DNA of 64,000 bases, taken from positions 1,273,001 through 1,337,000 of the forward strand of contig OY540813.1 of the NCBI GenBank assembly GCA_961205875.1, given 5' to 3'. Below are positions 23,375 through 34,799 of the stretch, piece after piece. Source of the DNA: Sialis fuliginosa (lineage: Eukaryota; Arthropoda; Insecta; Megaloptera; Sialidae). The translations under genes and the position numbers were made by a program. Numbering within the stretch: the stretch's first letter is position 1; each line of letters opens with the position of its first letter. The notes under the pieces were generated by a model. It was not told the origin of the DNA. It was given only the letters and a program-made list of their open reading frames with translations, and did not search any database.

Positions 23375-24260
23375 CACGGAAAAAAATTAAAAGACCACAT
23401 AATTTTATTGAAAAAATTTCTCATTTTCAAAGTGGTGCAAATACGTCAAATTTGATCGTTTTTGGTTTTATAATGAGTGGAAGTTGAAGGAAATTTTATC
23501 TTATTTTCGAAAGTAGGGGTATTTTTGTTGTTTATTATATAGTCACACGGAAAAAAAATGTGTACGCTAAGTACACTCAAAGAAAAAATTATATGATCAC
23601 ATAATTTTATCGAAAAAAATTCTCATTTTCAAAGTAGTGCAAATAGGTCAAATTTGATAGTTTTTGATTTTATAATGAGTGGAAGTTGAAGGAAATTTTA
23701 TCTTATTTTCGAAATTAGGGGTATTTTTGTTGTTTATTATATAGTCACACGGAAAAAAAATGTATACGCTAAGTACACTCAAAGAAAAAATTATATGATC
23801 ACATAATTTTATCGAAAAAAATTTATCATTTTTCAATTAGGGCCAATAGGTCAAATTTGATCGTTTTTGGACTTTTTAGTGGTGAAAATTGAAGGAAATT
23901 TTATGTTCTTTTCGAATTTAGGGACCACATAATTTTATTGAAAAAATTTCCAATTTTCAAAGTGGTGTAAATACGTCAAATTTGATCGTTTTTGGTTTTA
24001 TAATGAGTGGAAGTTGAAGGAAATTTTATATTCTTTTCGAATTAAGGGGTATTTGTGTTATTTGAAGTTTTTTTATTTTCTTATACCGATGTATTATAAA
24101 TACACTCATGGAAAAAATTAAAAGAAAACCTAATTCTATCGAAAATTTTTTATCATTTTCCAGTTAGGTCAAATTTGATCGTTTTTGGACTTTTAAGAGG
24201 TGAAAGTTGAAGGAAATTTTATCTTCTTTTCAAATTTAGGGATATTTTTGTGTTATTAAA
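23375..24260. repeat. Irregular tandem array, ~5 copies of a ~180-bp unit
   Basis: Units contain GTGGAAGTTGAAGGAAATTT, GTCAAATTTGATCGTTTTTG and CACATAATTTTATCGAAAAA. Copies vary in length and some have lost the ACTAAGTACACTCAAAGAAA-like segment. The minus-strand frame is repeat-derived. Confidence 0.88.
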
Positions 24261-25521
24261 CGTGTTTTATTTTATTTTACCCATGTATATGAAATATAAA
24301 AGTATTGTTAAATTGATTTTTTTCGAAATCTGAAATTTGACTTTTCCTGAATCCATTCTGAATATTTTCACCATGATGTCTATGTGTCTGTCTGTTTGTA
24401 GACGCTGGAACTCAAATACGACGAATCGTAGAAGGGTGAAATTTTATATTTAAGATTAATTTTCTTTCAATCGGATATGGATGTTTACTGAGGTCAATTT
24501 TTTAATTTTTCGAATTACTTTGAAACAGTGCGAATTAGAGAAAAATGGTCATGTTAAAAATTGTAGGTAATATTATTATCTGTAATTAATGTTCTATTTA
24601 TTTTTTCGAAAAAACAAAATTTTATGAAAACTTAAAAAAAACCTTTATCAAGTTGTGTTTTGTTTCCATGATAACCGTCATTTATATTAAAACGGTTTCA
24701 ATATTTCATTAATTTAGACTACTATGATTTTCTGTATTAACCCGGGTAACACCGAGTCAAATGTACAAGTAAGAAAAAAAAATTGATAGAAATTCTATAT
24801 TTTTATTCTTATCAACAATGAGTTTAAAAAACGCTGCTTTTGTAAACTTTTATTGAATAATCTAAAAATACATCTAATTACTGTATTCTAATTAATTATA
24901 TTCATACAAAAGAAGAGAAAATAATTTTCTACGAGATAGCATCGCCACTAACATTTACAATTATACATATATAATTACATACATCTAGGGGGGGAATAGG
25001 GTTAATTTTACTATCAAATTACTGATTTTAGTGTAGTACGTAATATTTTTTTAAACAGTAATATTTTGTTCACTACAATCAATAATTATGAGTAAAAATA
25101 TATAAATTTTTCTGAAAAAAACGTCAAAAAGAAGGTCCCAAAAATAGGTTTTAAAAAATATTTGTAAAAATTTATTTGGTACAATCGTAAAGAATATAAA
25201 AATAAAATATCATTATTTTATAAGATTTTTTCTTTCTAAAAAATTTTTGATTTTGAATTACTCAATTAGTAGAATATGAATTTATTTTTTATATATTTTT
25301 TAATTCAAAAATGGCACCTGCAAGAGGCTCCAGAAGTCACTCTAACTTGGTAATTACTAGCTCAACAAATCTTAAACAAATACGAAAGTCAACAATATCA
25401 TTTCAAATTTTGGAAAAATAGTAAGGAGCATCATAGAATTTTTATTTTCATAATTAGGCATGTGGGGTATCAAATTGTAGATCTCAATTAGTAGAATGAC
25501 CGAATTTTTTTATGTAACATA
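24261..25521. other. Gene-free stretch with dispersed repeats
   Basis: 24,370-24,620 is an inverted copy of the repeat at 12.4-13.15 kb (CAAATACGACGAATCGTAGA, CAATCGGATATGGATGTTTA). It is followed near 24,740 by the inverted form of the repeat at 5.1 kb (TTAACCCGGGTAACACCGAG). The remainder is AT-rich without a gene. Confidence 0.55.
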
Positions 25522-26057
25522 GGGTCAACTGGGGTAAAAGTGAAACAAAATACAAATCTTTCATGATTTTTGACAGTTAACGATACAAATTCATACTTTA
25601 ATTATTTCTACTAGATGCGCTTATGAATAACCATTACGTCATTTGAACTGTACGATACAACACGGACTTTAAAAATAAAAAAAGTGTGTCTCATTTTTAA
25701 CCTCTAATATTGAAAAAAAGGAAAACAGGCCTCTAATGGAAAATATTTCTCGAAAAATTAAAAGAAAAGCTACTTTGGCAAGTTTGATTTATCTTCTTTG
25801 TGGCATATCAATGTGAAATTGTAACTTTAATTAATATCTGAGCTATACAGAAAGTTATGTGCAAAGAATTAAAATTTAATTCACACGTTTTGACATCGAC
25901 TAACAGGGAAATCTGTAGGGGTGACACATCACTTATTAACCTTTAATGATGATGTCAGTTTTTATAATTGTCGTATAAACAAATTAGTTTTTTAGTTGCA
26001 AGCTTGTTTCACTTTTACCCCATTTTTTTTGTGTTTCATATTTACCCCGCTCGACCT
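25522..26057. mobile_element. TA-flanked MITE (GGGTCAACTGGGGTAAAAGT), copy 2
   Basis: Same termini and interior as the element at 13.5-14.06 kb, in the same orientation, flanked by TA at 25,520-25,521 and 26,058-26,059. It lacks a short internal segment near the right end that copy 1 retains. High similarity implies fairly recent activity. Confidence 0.85.
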
Positions 26058-26633
26058 TACGTATAATGATGAAATTTAAATTCACATTTTTTATGATTGT
26101 TTTCTATATCCGATATGATTATAGATTATTTCTTAAATAAATTTTATTTCATATTGTTTGATCAATAAAGTCAACATAGACGGACTTTACATACACCAAT
26201 AAAAAATGTATCAAAAGAATTTCGTGAACCAGCAATAAGCAATTCTAAAAGTTACGATTATTAACTTGTTACAGGGAAGGGGGGGAGGGGGTACAGTAGT
26301 TTTTTATATATGTATTTTCCGTTTTATTTCTGTGGAGGATAAAAACAGTAAAATGGATTTTATAGGTTTGTTAACATTTTTATAACTTCAATATATTTAT
26401 CCTATGAAATGTTATAAAAATAAAGTATAGGGTAACAGCGTCCCTTTTTTTTGTTGGGAAAATATAATTAGATGGATTATTATTGTTTTTTTATTGAATA
26501 GGAAATGGGTCGGTGGGTATGTAAGTTTTTTTTTCATTTTTAGAAATTATAATAAAATTATTAATAAAATACTGTATAATTATTAAATTTAACAGTTTTT
26601 GAAGTCGGTTTTCTTTTTTTCTTTCTTTTAAAT
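26058..26633. other. Gene-free stretch
   Basis: AT-rich, with a G-rich block near 26,275-26,290 and AACAGTTTTTGAAGTCGGTT at about 26,591, a segment also seen at 28.7 and 63.5 kb. No gene. Confidence 0.45.
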
Positions 26634-27183
26634 CAGTACCGGCTTTAGGGGGGGGGGGGGGGGGGCACAATGGAGCATAAGTCAAATCAGTGTACAGGTT
26701 GTAATTTTTCAGTAAACTTTTTTTTTATCTTTAATTTTTTTGTCGATCTGTTAAACCCGATTAAGCAAAAAATATAGCTAAATATAAACAATGTTAATTT
26801 GTAAAAAAATCGGTTATTTGATAGCTGCTAACTAACAAATACTTATTCAGCAACCCAGAAAACTTTTAATAAGATATTAGCTGAGATATTAACTAATCAA
26901 CTTATTTGTTGATTTATCAATTTTAATTTGTTCATAATAGGGGAAGGAGGTCTCGACGGTCTTAGGGCATTTGATGGTTTTAAAGTTAATGATGTAAGCT
27001 ATATTTAAAAAAAAGTTTGAGTCTGTAGGATCGCACCAAGCTGAGATATGAATTATTCAACTTATTTGTTAATTTATCAATTTTAATTGACATTTTCGGT
27101 GATTTTAAAATATTTTTTTAGGGGGAGAGAGGGCGGAAAAATAAATCTCTCCCAGGGCGCCAGATTTGCTAAGGCCGGCACTG
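26634..27183. mobile_element. hAT-like element, inverted second copy
   Basis: Left end CAGTACCGGCTTTAG, right end CTAAGGCCGGCACTG; reverse orientation relative to the copy at 10,762-11,335 with the same interior. An 18-base G run (26,648-26,665) replaces the C-rich block of the other copy. Flanks TTTTAAAT and TACTAAAT match at 6 of 8 positions, a decayed 8-bp duplication. Confidence 0.85.
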
Positions 27184-28854
27184 TACTAAATATAATATAA
27201 AAAAAAATATGGTCAAATTCTACTAATTGAGATGTACATTTTGACTTGGTATACATTTTTTTTTTTTTGGATTTGCTTTAAAGCCCTCTACAGGCACCAT
27301 TTTTGATTTAAAAAAAATAGAAAAAGGGTCAAATTCCGCTTGTTTGGTTATACATTTTAACGTGCCACATGTGGTATAAAAAAATATTTGTTTTACCTAG
27401 CTTTAGCTTCTTATTGCCCCCCCTCCCCCTGAAAAATTATTTATTCAATAAATTTGTACATATTTTACTAGAGGGTGTCATTTTACATGTTCAGTAAAAA
27501 TTTCAAGTTTCTAGCTTATATAGTTTACGAGCTTTGAGTGAAAAGGACGGACGGACGACAAAGTGAGATTAATAAGGTTTCTTCGGAACCCTAAAAACGA
27601 AAACTTGCTTTTATAGCGGCCATAACTGGTGCCTAAGGATATAGATTTCAGAACACGTAAAATTAGCAAAACATTTTCGGTACCTCTGGTTTCCACATCG
27701 CAGATAACAAGCTGTTTATAATATCATCTTCAGTACAACATGACGAGTTTTTTTTTCTCGACAGTATTGATATTTAAAATCGTTGGGATTTTCCGGATTA
27801 GCAGACACACACTACCATTTCTAATGCGATTGCATCTGCTAAGCTTATATTTTGTCAGCTTTGTTCGGATTACAGCGGCCCCGAGGGGGGGGTAAGCGCC
27901 TGTCACTTTGTGACACGTAGCCTGTTTTTAATCCAGCTTATCCCGAAGCGTGGAAGTGGTGGATTTTTTTTTTTACAAATATACCGGATTTGTTTTCTCC
28001 GTCTTGTGCATGTCACATCCGGACTGAAAACTTGACAGCGTGTTTGGTGGGAGGGGTGGGTGTGTGCGTGGGAGTTCATTAGTACGTACGTATGAATGTA
28101 TTTTTAACTTTTTCGTTTGGGGAAAAAAATTCTTTTTTTTTTTGTTTGAAGTTATTTTTGGTAGAATCGAAAGTAGATGAAATTGTATAGAACAGATTTG
28201 TGAATAGTTAATTTTGCTTCCTTGTAATATCGAAGATACGAGAAACTTTGTGATCGTTTTAAAATGAATCAAAAAAATTATTCTTAGATTTCAAAATTTT
28301 AAATTGATCTTTTTGTTCCGTGTCTGTCTGTCTGTCCCCTGAATCCTTGTCACACGCATAACTCATGAGCCATTAAACCGATATTATTGAAACTTGATCG
28401 GATGGTTCGGTCTGGCTTTCCAAATTATCAAAATCTAGGCAATTTATATAAACACTATCGGTTTTTATTTAAATTGCTCAATAATTAACTACCTTTGGTG
28501 AATTTAGCACGAGGAAGCACTGTGTATTTACTTGGCAGATGTTTTTTTTATAAGAATTTACTGATTTATTATTATTTCAAAAAGTTAAGGCTTTAGAAAA
28601 AGGGTGTTTATAATAATAAATTTTTTTTTTTAGTTTTTGAAATCGATGCTGACCCAAAGAAAAAACAAAAATAAAACTGACTTCAAAAACTGTTAAATTG
28701 AATTATTATAGTACATATACTTTTTAGTGTTTTTATGGTTTAAAATCCTCAAATTTATTTATAATAGAATCAACAACCCATTTTTGATTTAGTAATAAAA
28801 ATTTACTAAATTATTTTTGTACCTACTTTTTATCATATTTTTTTTCTTTTACAG
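27184..28854. other. Gene-free stretch upstream of the CA-related exon
   Basis: It contains a C-rich block at 27,417-27,430, a GGACGGACGGACGAC segment near 27,545, a copy of the CACAAAGTTTCTCGTATCTT repeat (complement) near 28,225-28,255, one GAATTTAGCACGAGGAAGCA repeat at about 28,450-28,540, and TTCAAAAACTGTTAAATT near 28,685. Minus-strand frames here have no domain. Confidence 0.5.
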
Positions 28855-28905
28855 TTGTCTATGGTGTCAGCTGGGAAGAATGGTGGACATACGATGGAAT
28901 TTCTG
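28855..28905 (+). CDS. Probable internal exon of a carbonic anhydrase-related protein (CA10/CARP type)
   Basis: A pyrimidine tract and CTTTTACAG precede, and GTAAGTC follows, a 51-nt segment that enters and leaves in phase 1. The translation in that phase is VYGVSWEEWWTYDGIS, with a split glycine codon at the 3' edge. This WEEWWTYDGISG text is what I know from the N-terminus of insect carbonic anhydrase-related proteins, just after the signal peptide and before the FWGLIN segment; those proteins are secreted or surface, catalytically inactive relatives of carbonic anhydrase. I find no FWG-containing exon downstream to 64,000 and no convincing signal-peptide exon upstream, so the rest must lie outside or be unrecognised. 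An exon this short cannot be proved by sight; the match and strong splice sites make it likely. Confidence 0.72.
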
Positions 28906-29337
28906 GTAAGTCAAATATATATTTAATATACAGGTGAATAAAAAATATTGAATATTGCTCATATTTTCTAAAATATTCATTATTAAAAAACATATTTTAC
29001 TAAAATTGTTTCCTATGTAATGAATCTTAAAAAAATTACTATGGCATCCAACTCTACACGGACGGACGGACAGACAGACAGACACTGAACGAAAAGTGTT
29101 TATCTTGGAGTGAAACGGAAAGATCAATTTAAAATTTTGAATTTTTTTTCTCATTCTAAAACGATCATAAAGCTTCTCGTATCTTCGATATTGCGAGGAA
29201 GCAAAATTAATTTTCATGCAACTTAACAAAGTAAGTCACCTTGAAAAATGACTGTAACTTGCCAACTTAAAATTCCCAATAAAGAATTAAAAACGGAACC
29301 ATACCATTGAAATAATATTTTTTAATAATTGTATATA
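28906..29337. other. Probable intron sequence with dispersed repeat
   Basis: Nothing coding. 29,040-29,210 is the dispersed repeat with GACGGACGGACAGACAGACA and ATAAAGCTTCTCGTATCTTC. The overlapping minus-strand frame derives from it. Confidence 0.5.
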
Positions 29338-29871
29338 CAGTAAAAGCTCTTTATTCGCGGGGTATATGTTCCATAAATATGCCGCGAATACAGAAACCGT
29401 GAATACGGAATGGTAATTTATATGGGATTATAGGGGATACGTTCCTAGGTGACAAAATAAATAAACAAATACAATATAAAAAAATCAATTTAATTGAAGT
29501 TTTTGACCATATTGATTAATTATTATCTTCAGGCTTAGGCAATGGTTTAAAGAATTTTGTAATTTTTTCTTGCTTGGCAGTTTTTAAAAGCTCCTTCAAT
29601 GCAGACTGATATTCAGCAGTGGCATTAGCAATTTGCCTCTTAAAAATAAGACTTCGTTCCATAGACGGATCAATTTTCATAAAGAAATCACAAAGCTCAT
29701 TTGCCATTCTTAAACCTTCACTAAGATTTTTCAAATTTAATGTCACGTTTCCTGATTAGATCCGCGAATAAAGAAATCTTTAGCCGCGAATATAGGAATT
29801 GGGTCGCATTTTTTTAATCCGCGAATAGTGAAAACGCGAATGAAGGAAGCGCGAATAAGGAGCTTTTACTG
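29338..29871. mobile_element. Tigger/pogo-type element (CAGTAAAAGCTC termini)
   Basis: Left end CAGTAAAAGCTCTTTATTCG and right end CGAATAAGGAGCTTTTACTG are inverted complements with one mismatch, flanked by TA on both sides (29,336-29,337 and 29,872-29,873). Several GCGAATA words repeat inward from each end. CAGT...GCGAAT ends with TA duplication and an internal transposase remnant fit the pogo/Tigger branch of Tc1/mariner. At 534 bp it is non-autonomous. Confidence 0.85.
29516..29746 (-). pseudogene. C-terminal remnant of a pogo/Tigger transposase with PCNA-binding box
   Basis: A 76-residue open frame inside the Tigger-type element. It is helical and charged in composition (GLRMANELCDFFMKIDPSME, then FKRQIANATAEYQSALKELL) and ends QEKITKFFKPLPKPEDNN. 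QxxIxxFF is the PCNA-interacting (PIP) box consensus, a motif reported at the C-terminus of the Drosophila pogo transposase. The HTH DNA-binding and DDE catalytic regions are absent, so it cannot transpose itself. The ATG at 29,746 may be an accident of truncation. Intactness of this frame in a 534-bp deletion derivative is notable. Confidence 0.65.
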
Positions 29872-29873
29872 TA

Positions 29874-31553
29874 CCTACATATTCTTAATTTAAAACTATC
29901 TGCAACTATGTGTATAGTATTAAATATTTAAACCCTATACCTGTCGTACATATTATTTCTCCTTCTCGCGATGTTTTCGAGTACCTACTGGCATAAAATC
30001 CATTTTTCATTATATCATATTTTGTGTATCCCTTTTGCATTTCGGGAAGAGAGATGGCCAGATGCGAGAGCTGTTGAACCGCGGTATTTCTGTCTCGTTC
30101 TGGCGCGGTACAAGGAAGCTGTAGAGGAAGTGATGTGAAGTTTTCGCGACAGCAAATTTAACGGATGGTTTGGATTAAGGCAGGCTGTGGAATATTGAAA
30201 ACGGCGTCAGTTGCTGTGAAATATTTGTGTTATAATATTGGTATCTCTGTGTAATATTTAAATGCGGATTATATGGGCCAATTGTTGGAATTCGGGGGCC
30301 GCAGTTTTTCAATTTTAATATGGGTTGATAAAAAATATATACAGTTACATAAAAAAAACATCTGCCAAGTAAATGCACGTGCTTCCTCGTGCTAAATTCA
30401 CCAAAGGTAGTTAATTGTTGAACAATTTAAATAAAAACCGATAGTGTTTAGATAAATTGCCTGGAATTGGTTAACACCTGATTATTTTTTCGTATATTTT
30501 TAATTTTTTGACAAATGTCAAAATGACATTTAATATATCCAAGCAAATATCAATTTAGAAAAACAAAACACGAATTTATAAAATAAATTGAGATAAATCT
30601 TTGTAAGGGAATATTTTACAACAAACGTTGTAGACCCGTATTATAGGAAATTTAATGCTCTACAAAAAATATTCTATAAAATTTTCACGTAACATGTGTC
30701 GTTTTTGAGATATATTGAAAAAATAAATATTTTGGGGTGTCACCCCTCCCCTTTACACACGAGTTTGATGATTTTGAAACGGGACTGTCCTCAAGCCAGA
30801 CCCAACCATCCGACCAAGTTTCAACAATATCGGTTTAGTGGTTCATGAGTTATGCGTGTGACAAGGATTCAGGGGACAGACGGACAGACAGACAGACACG
30901 GAACGAACAGTGTTTTTTAATGAAAACCCACCAACCAAGTTTCATTAATATCGGTTCAGTGTGTTTGTCTTGATAAAAAAACAATTTTTTATTTTTATTT
31001 TTAAACGATCACAAAGCTTCTCGTATCTTTCAGATATTGTTGAGGTAGCAATAAAAACAATTGGTATATTTAGACACTATATATAACATACCTATACACA
31101 ATACATATAAGTAAAAAAATAAAATTAAAATAATATGATTTTAACCAGGAAACAAATATAAAAAAAATATTTATAAATGGTAACAATAAATCATTTTATG
31201 ACCATATTAATTTAACTGGTCAAATATTTGCTTTAGAAATCCTTTATGTATATATACGAGGAAATTATCACTGGCAAACAGAATGTTTTAGCAGTCAGAG
31301 CATTTTTTTGTGGGTAAATTAATTTTCGATTCGGAACGTATTTTCGAATGATTAAATTTGAACTTAATAATCCTGCAATTAGTAAAAGGTTTCGAATCAA
31401 CACAGCTCTGATTTACATTTTAAAGTATTAATGGGGATTTTTTTAATTGATATTATTAAATTTAGATTGTTATTTTACCAGTTTACTTGTTGAATTTTAT
31501 ATTTTAGATAAAACAATTATCGATTTTAGAATTTTGGTAAATTTTTATAAATA
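29874..31553. other. Gene-free, repeat-rich stretch
   Basis: 30,030-30,180 is GC-richer and unassigned, with stops in all frames. 30,355-30,470 is an inverted GAATTTAGCACGAGGAAGCA-type repeat. 30,473-30,900 matches 57,700-58,070 (ACCTGATTATTTTTTCGTAT, AACAAACGTTGTAGACCC) and runs into GACAGACGGACAGACAGACA and ATCACAAAGCTTCTCGTATC at 31.0 kb. No gene. Confidence 0.55.
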
Positions 31554-31557
31554 TTAA

Positions 31558-32238
31558 GGGGGCAGACTTTTTTTTGGCCACGCATTAAAATAATTAATAA
31601 CAAATGTTTTTCCACATGAAAGATATGTATTTACAGAAAACATTTTAATTTTTGTATAGTAAAATATTAAAAAATAAGTGGGATACAGCAAATTTGGGAG
31701 GGGTCTAAAAAAAAGTGTTTTGCCGTGATCACTGCTGCTCGTCACTAGATCATCTGAAATAAAAACAAACAAAAAGGATCATTAGCTAATGACATAATGC
31801 TCCGGATGAATGAAGGGATTTGAAAAATTTTGAATTTTCACAAAATGGCGAATATTGAAAGTCAAAGTTCTTTATTCGACTAAAAATTTACTCGCATTTT
31901 CGGCTATAAAAAAAATAATAATCGTCCAAAAAAATCCTTTGTTCATACGGAGGACAATTATGTATAAAATAAGTGAGAAAAATTTAAAACCGATCGGCAA
32001 AGCCGTTCTCAAGTTACAGTGATCACCGACTTTGAAAACATGGTTTTGAGAAAAATGCGTTTAAAGTTTTGAGTACAATTTGCATGCAAATAAATAATTT
32101 ATTTTGGAACTTACACTGAATCGTCTATGGACAGGACATTTGTCTGAAATTTTCAGAGAATACTTTCGAAATATACTACTTTTAGAAAATGCAACAAAAA
32201 AAATGGATTTTTTCAAAATTCTAACTGGGTCTGCCCCC
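31558..32238. mobile_element. TTAA-flanked element (GGGGGCAGAC termini)
   Basis: TTAA at 31,554-31,557 and 32,239-32,242 flanks termini GGGGGCAGAC / GTCTGCCCCC. TTAA duplication is the hallmark of piggyBac-type transposition; no transposase is present. The interior segment CTCAAGTTACAGTGATCACC and GAGAAAAATGCGTTTAAAGT relates it to the TTAA element in lectin gene 3. The minus-strand frames inside are not genes. Confidence 0.75.
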
Positions 32239-32303
32239 TTAAGAAAAATCACTTAAAGTTCTAAAAATATTTTGTTTGTATTCTTTTCTTAGTTTTTCTT
32301 AGA

Positions 32304-32671
32304 TTTTTTTTGACGATTATTTTTTTTTATAGCCGAAAATGCGAGTGAAATTTTAGTTGAATAAAGAACTTTGACTTTCAAAATCCGCCATTTTGTAAAA
32401 ATTCAAAATTTTTCAAATCCCTTCGTTCATCCGGAGCATTATGTCATTAGCTAATGATCCTTTTTTTTTTTTTTTATTTCAGATGGTCTAGTGACGAGCA
32501 TCAGTGATCACGGCAAAACACTGTTTTTTTTGGACCCCTCCCAAATTTGCTGTATCCCACTTATTTTTTAATATTTTGCCATAAAAAAATTACAATATTT
32601 TCTGTAAATACATATCTTTCATGTGGAAAAACATTTGTTATTAATTATTTTAATGCGTGGCCCAAAAAAAA
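32304..32671. repeat. Inverted partial copy of the adjacent TTAA element
   Basis: About 368 bp complementary to 31,568-31,934 (landmarks GCCGAAAATGCGAGTG, CCGGAGCATTATGTCATTAG and TTAATGCGTGGCC in this orientation), missing the outer GGGGGCAGAC terminus. Together the two form arms of a ~1.1-kb long inverted repeat ending about 220 bp upstream of lectin gene 1. Confidence 0.88.
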
Positions 32672-32833
32672 TCCTAATTGTAACGTATAAGAAAGTCCCG
32701 TGGCTCCCACGGCAGATATTTTTATTTTTTATCAATGATTCGACTTATCTCAGAAATTTTAGACATGATAAACATATCTGATAAAATTTTTTATTTTGAG
32801 GAGTATTGCGGTCAAAACTTCCTGTTGTCTTAC

Positions 32834-32890
32834 TATAAAAATATTTTCTGCATAAGTTAGATATGCTAGTGTTACTTTAACAGAAGAAAC
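32834..32890 (+). promoter_or_regulatory. Core promoter of lectin gene 1
   Basis: TATAAAAA begins 57 bp before the ATG, followed by ATATTTTCTGCA and, about 30 bp downstream, GCTAGTGTTAC, the counterpart of the GCCAGTGTCTGATAAC initiator region of genes 3-6. Start-site position is inferred from spacing only. Confidence 0.6.
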
Positions 32891-34766
32891 ATGAAGTCTA
32901 AAGTATTTTTAACTTTGTTTCTGTTGTATCTTAAGACTTATTTTTGTTATTCTCACGCCGTCTTGTATGTAAGTATTCATTTATTACACAGCTATACAAA
33001 AAATAAAAAAAGTGCGGAGCCAAAAAGTCGAAATCCAAATTTTTGGATTTTTCTGCTTACCAGTTTTTTTGAATTTTGGGCTTAGGTTGGAATACTACTA
33101 AAAAAGCGACCTACATAGCATTGTAGTATTAATCGAGCATAGTCGAAATCTAAATTTTCGGAATTTTTCATTTACCAGTTTCTTTTTTATTCGAGTTTCA
33201 ATTTTGGGTCTAACCAATTTGGAAAAATTCAAACTGAAATAAGAATAAACTAGTGAACAAAAAATTCCATTGTATTTCGCCTACGCTCGACCAATACTAC
33301 AATGGTATACAGGTCGCTTTTTTACCCCCCCCTTTTTTTGGAAAAATTCAAAAGCCCAAAATTCAAGCTCAAATTAAAAAAAAATTGGTAAGCAGAAAAT
33401 TCTAAAAATTTGAATTTCGATTATATTCGACCAATACTACAATATAGGTCGCTTTTTTGGCTCCGCACTTTTTACTTGCAATATTTATAGGTCAATTCAA
33501 AACCAATCGATAATTTTAATCAAAATGATCCGCCAAATGAAATAAACATATTTTCAATTCATAATGAAGGTGAGTTTTTTAAAATAAATCTAAATTATTC
33601 GTTTTTTTTTTATAAATAAATTTTTTTTTCGTAATTATTTATTTCTACAGCAGATAAAGAAATTGGTATAAAAAATAATTTACAAAAGGTGTTAAAATTC
33701 CGCGACGATTACATCCTGTACCCTGGACATGGCTATTACAAATATCACAACTATGGGGCCTTGTGGCCCAATGCAAAATACATCTGTGAACTGGAAGGGG
33801 CCCATTTAGCAGTGATCAATTCTCAAGCCGAGGCAGATCTGATCACTGGAATTATTAAAACATATCCAAAGGCCCTCGTTACGGCACCAGATTATATATT
33901 AATGGGCTTCCATGATATGTACAAAGAAGGCGAATATGTTACTGTTTTAGGTATATAACCAAATACAATGAAATTTCTCAAAAATGACCAGTATTTAACT
34001 GTTTTTTTTGGTTTGGAATCTTACTAAGTCAATTTAGAGAAGTTTCACTTAAGATTAGTATATATAATTAAAAGATACTTAAGATTATTGACATAGTACC
34101 CCTTTAGTTGTGAACTTTCCGTATTTTTTTTTCGATAAAAAAAAGATTTGATTTCGAAAAATTATTTCACGATCGCAGTTCGTTAATATATACTATGGTC
34201 TCGCCGACTCTAGTTGTTGCACTCGCACACGTTGTTTGCCTGTAAGTTGCACTCTATTACTTTTTTTCACGCGTCTTTACAAACATGCTGTCACGTATTT
34301 ATAGTTTTTCTTTACTTTGAATAAACCTGGTTCTGAAACTACACGTGTTTTAAAATTTGTATAATATTTAAAAGGGTTGAAGTTTCGAATAATCAGTTTT
34401 TAAAACTTCTCTGTAAAGAATTTAAATTTAAAGAAATAAAGCACTTCCGGTGAGTTCTCTCATTTACCGTGTATTAAAAACTCGATTTTTAATGTTCAAT
34501 TACTCAAAAACCATAATAATATGTCCAATATTAATTTTAAAAATTAGTTTAATAATCGTATAGCCTTAAATCTCGAAAAAAGATATTAATAAAAAAAAAA
34601 TATTGGGTATTGTTTTTCAGGTGGTCTTGTGAGTGATTCTGGATATGAAAAATGGGACAAAGGTCAACCCAAAGGAGGTGCTAACAATTGTGGAGTAATA
34701 CATGCCAATGGCCTTTTTCATGATGCTAGCTGCTCAGTAGCTTGGAGTTTCATATGTGAAAAATAA
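32891..34766 (+). CDS. Secreted C-type lectin, gene 1 (hemolymph LPS-binding / immulectin-like)
   Basis: Four exons: 32,891-32,968, 33,491-33,569, 33,651-33,950 and 34,621-34,766, phases 0/1/1, all GT-AG; 200 residues. Residues 1-23 are a signal peptide (MKSKVFLTLFLLYL..., probable cut after SHA). Exon 2 encodes a polar linker ending NIFSIHNE. The lectin domain starts at about KFRDDY and has four cysteines: KYICELEGAHL, NNCGVIH, DASCSVAW and the final FICEK. The ligand loop reads GQPKGG rather than EPN or QPD, and the usual WND is replaced by FHDASC, so classical calcium-dependent mannose or galactose binding is doubtful. Exon 3 has eight extra residues (IGIKNNLQ region) against most paralogues, and its acceptor is CAGCAG, allowing one optional alanine. 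An AATAAA lies at 34,768. Likely a hemolymph pattern-recognition or opsonin-type lectin by family analogy. Confidence 0.9.
33006..33474. mobile_element. MITE with AAAAAGTGCGGAGCC termini in gene 1 intron 1
   Basis: AAAAAAGTGCGGAGCCAAAA at the left and TTTTTTGGCTCCGCACTTTT at the right are inverted complements. Interior arms containing CGACCAATACTACAAT and its relatives also fold back. It accounts for nearly all of the intron; no coding sequence. Confidence 0.8.
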
Positions 34767-34799
34767 CAATAAAATATATAAATTTTATTTGTATTTTGT

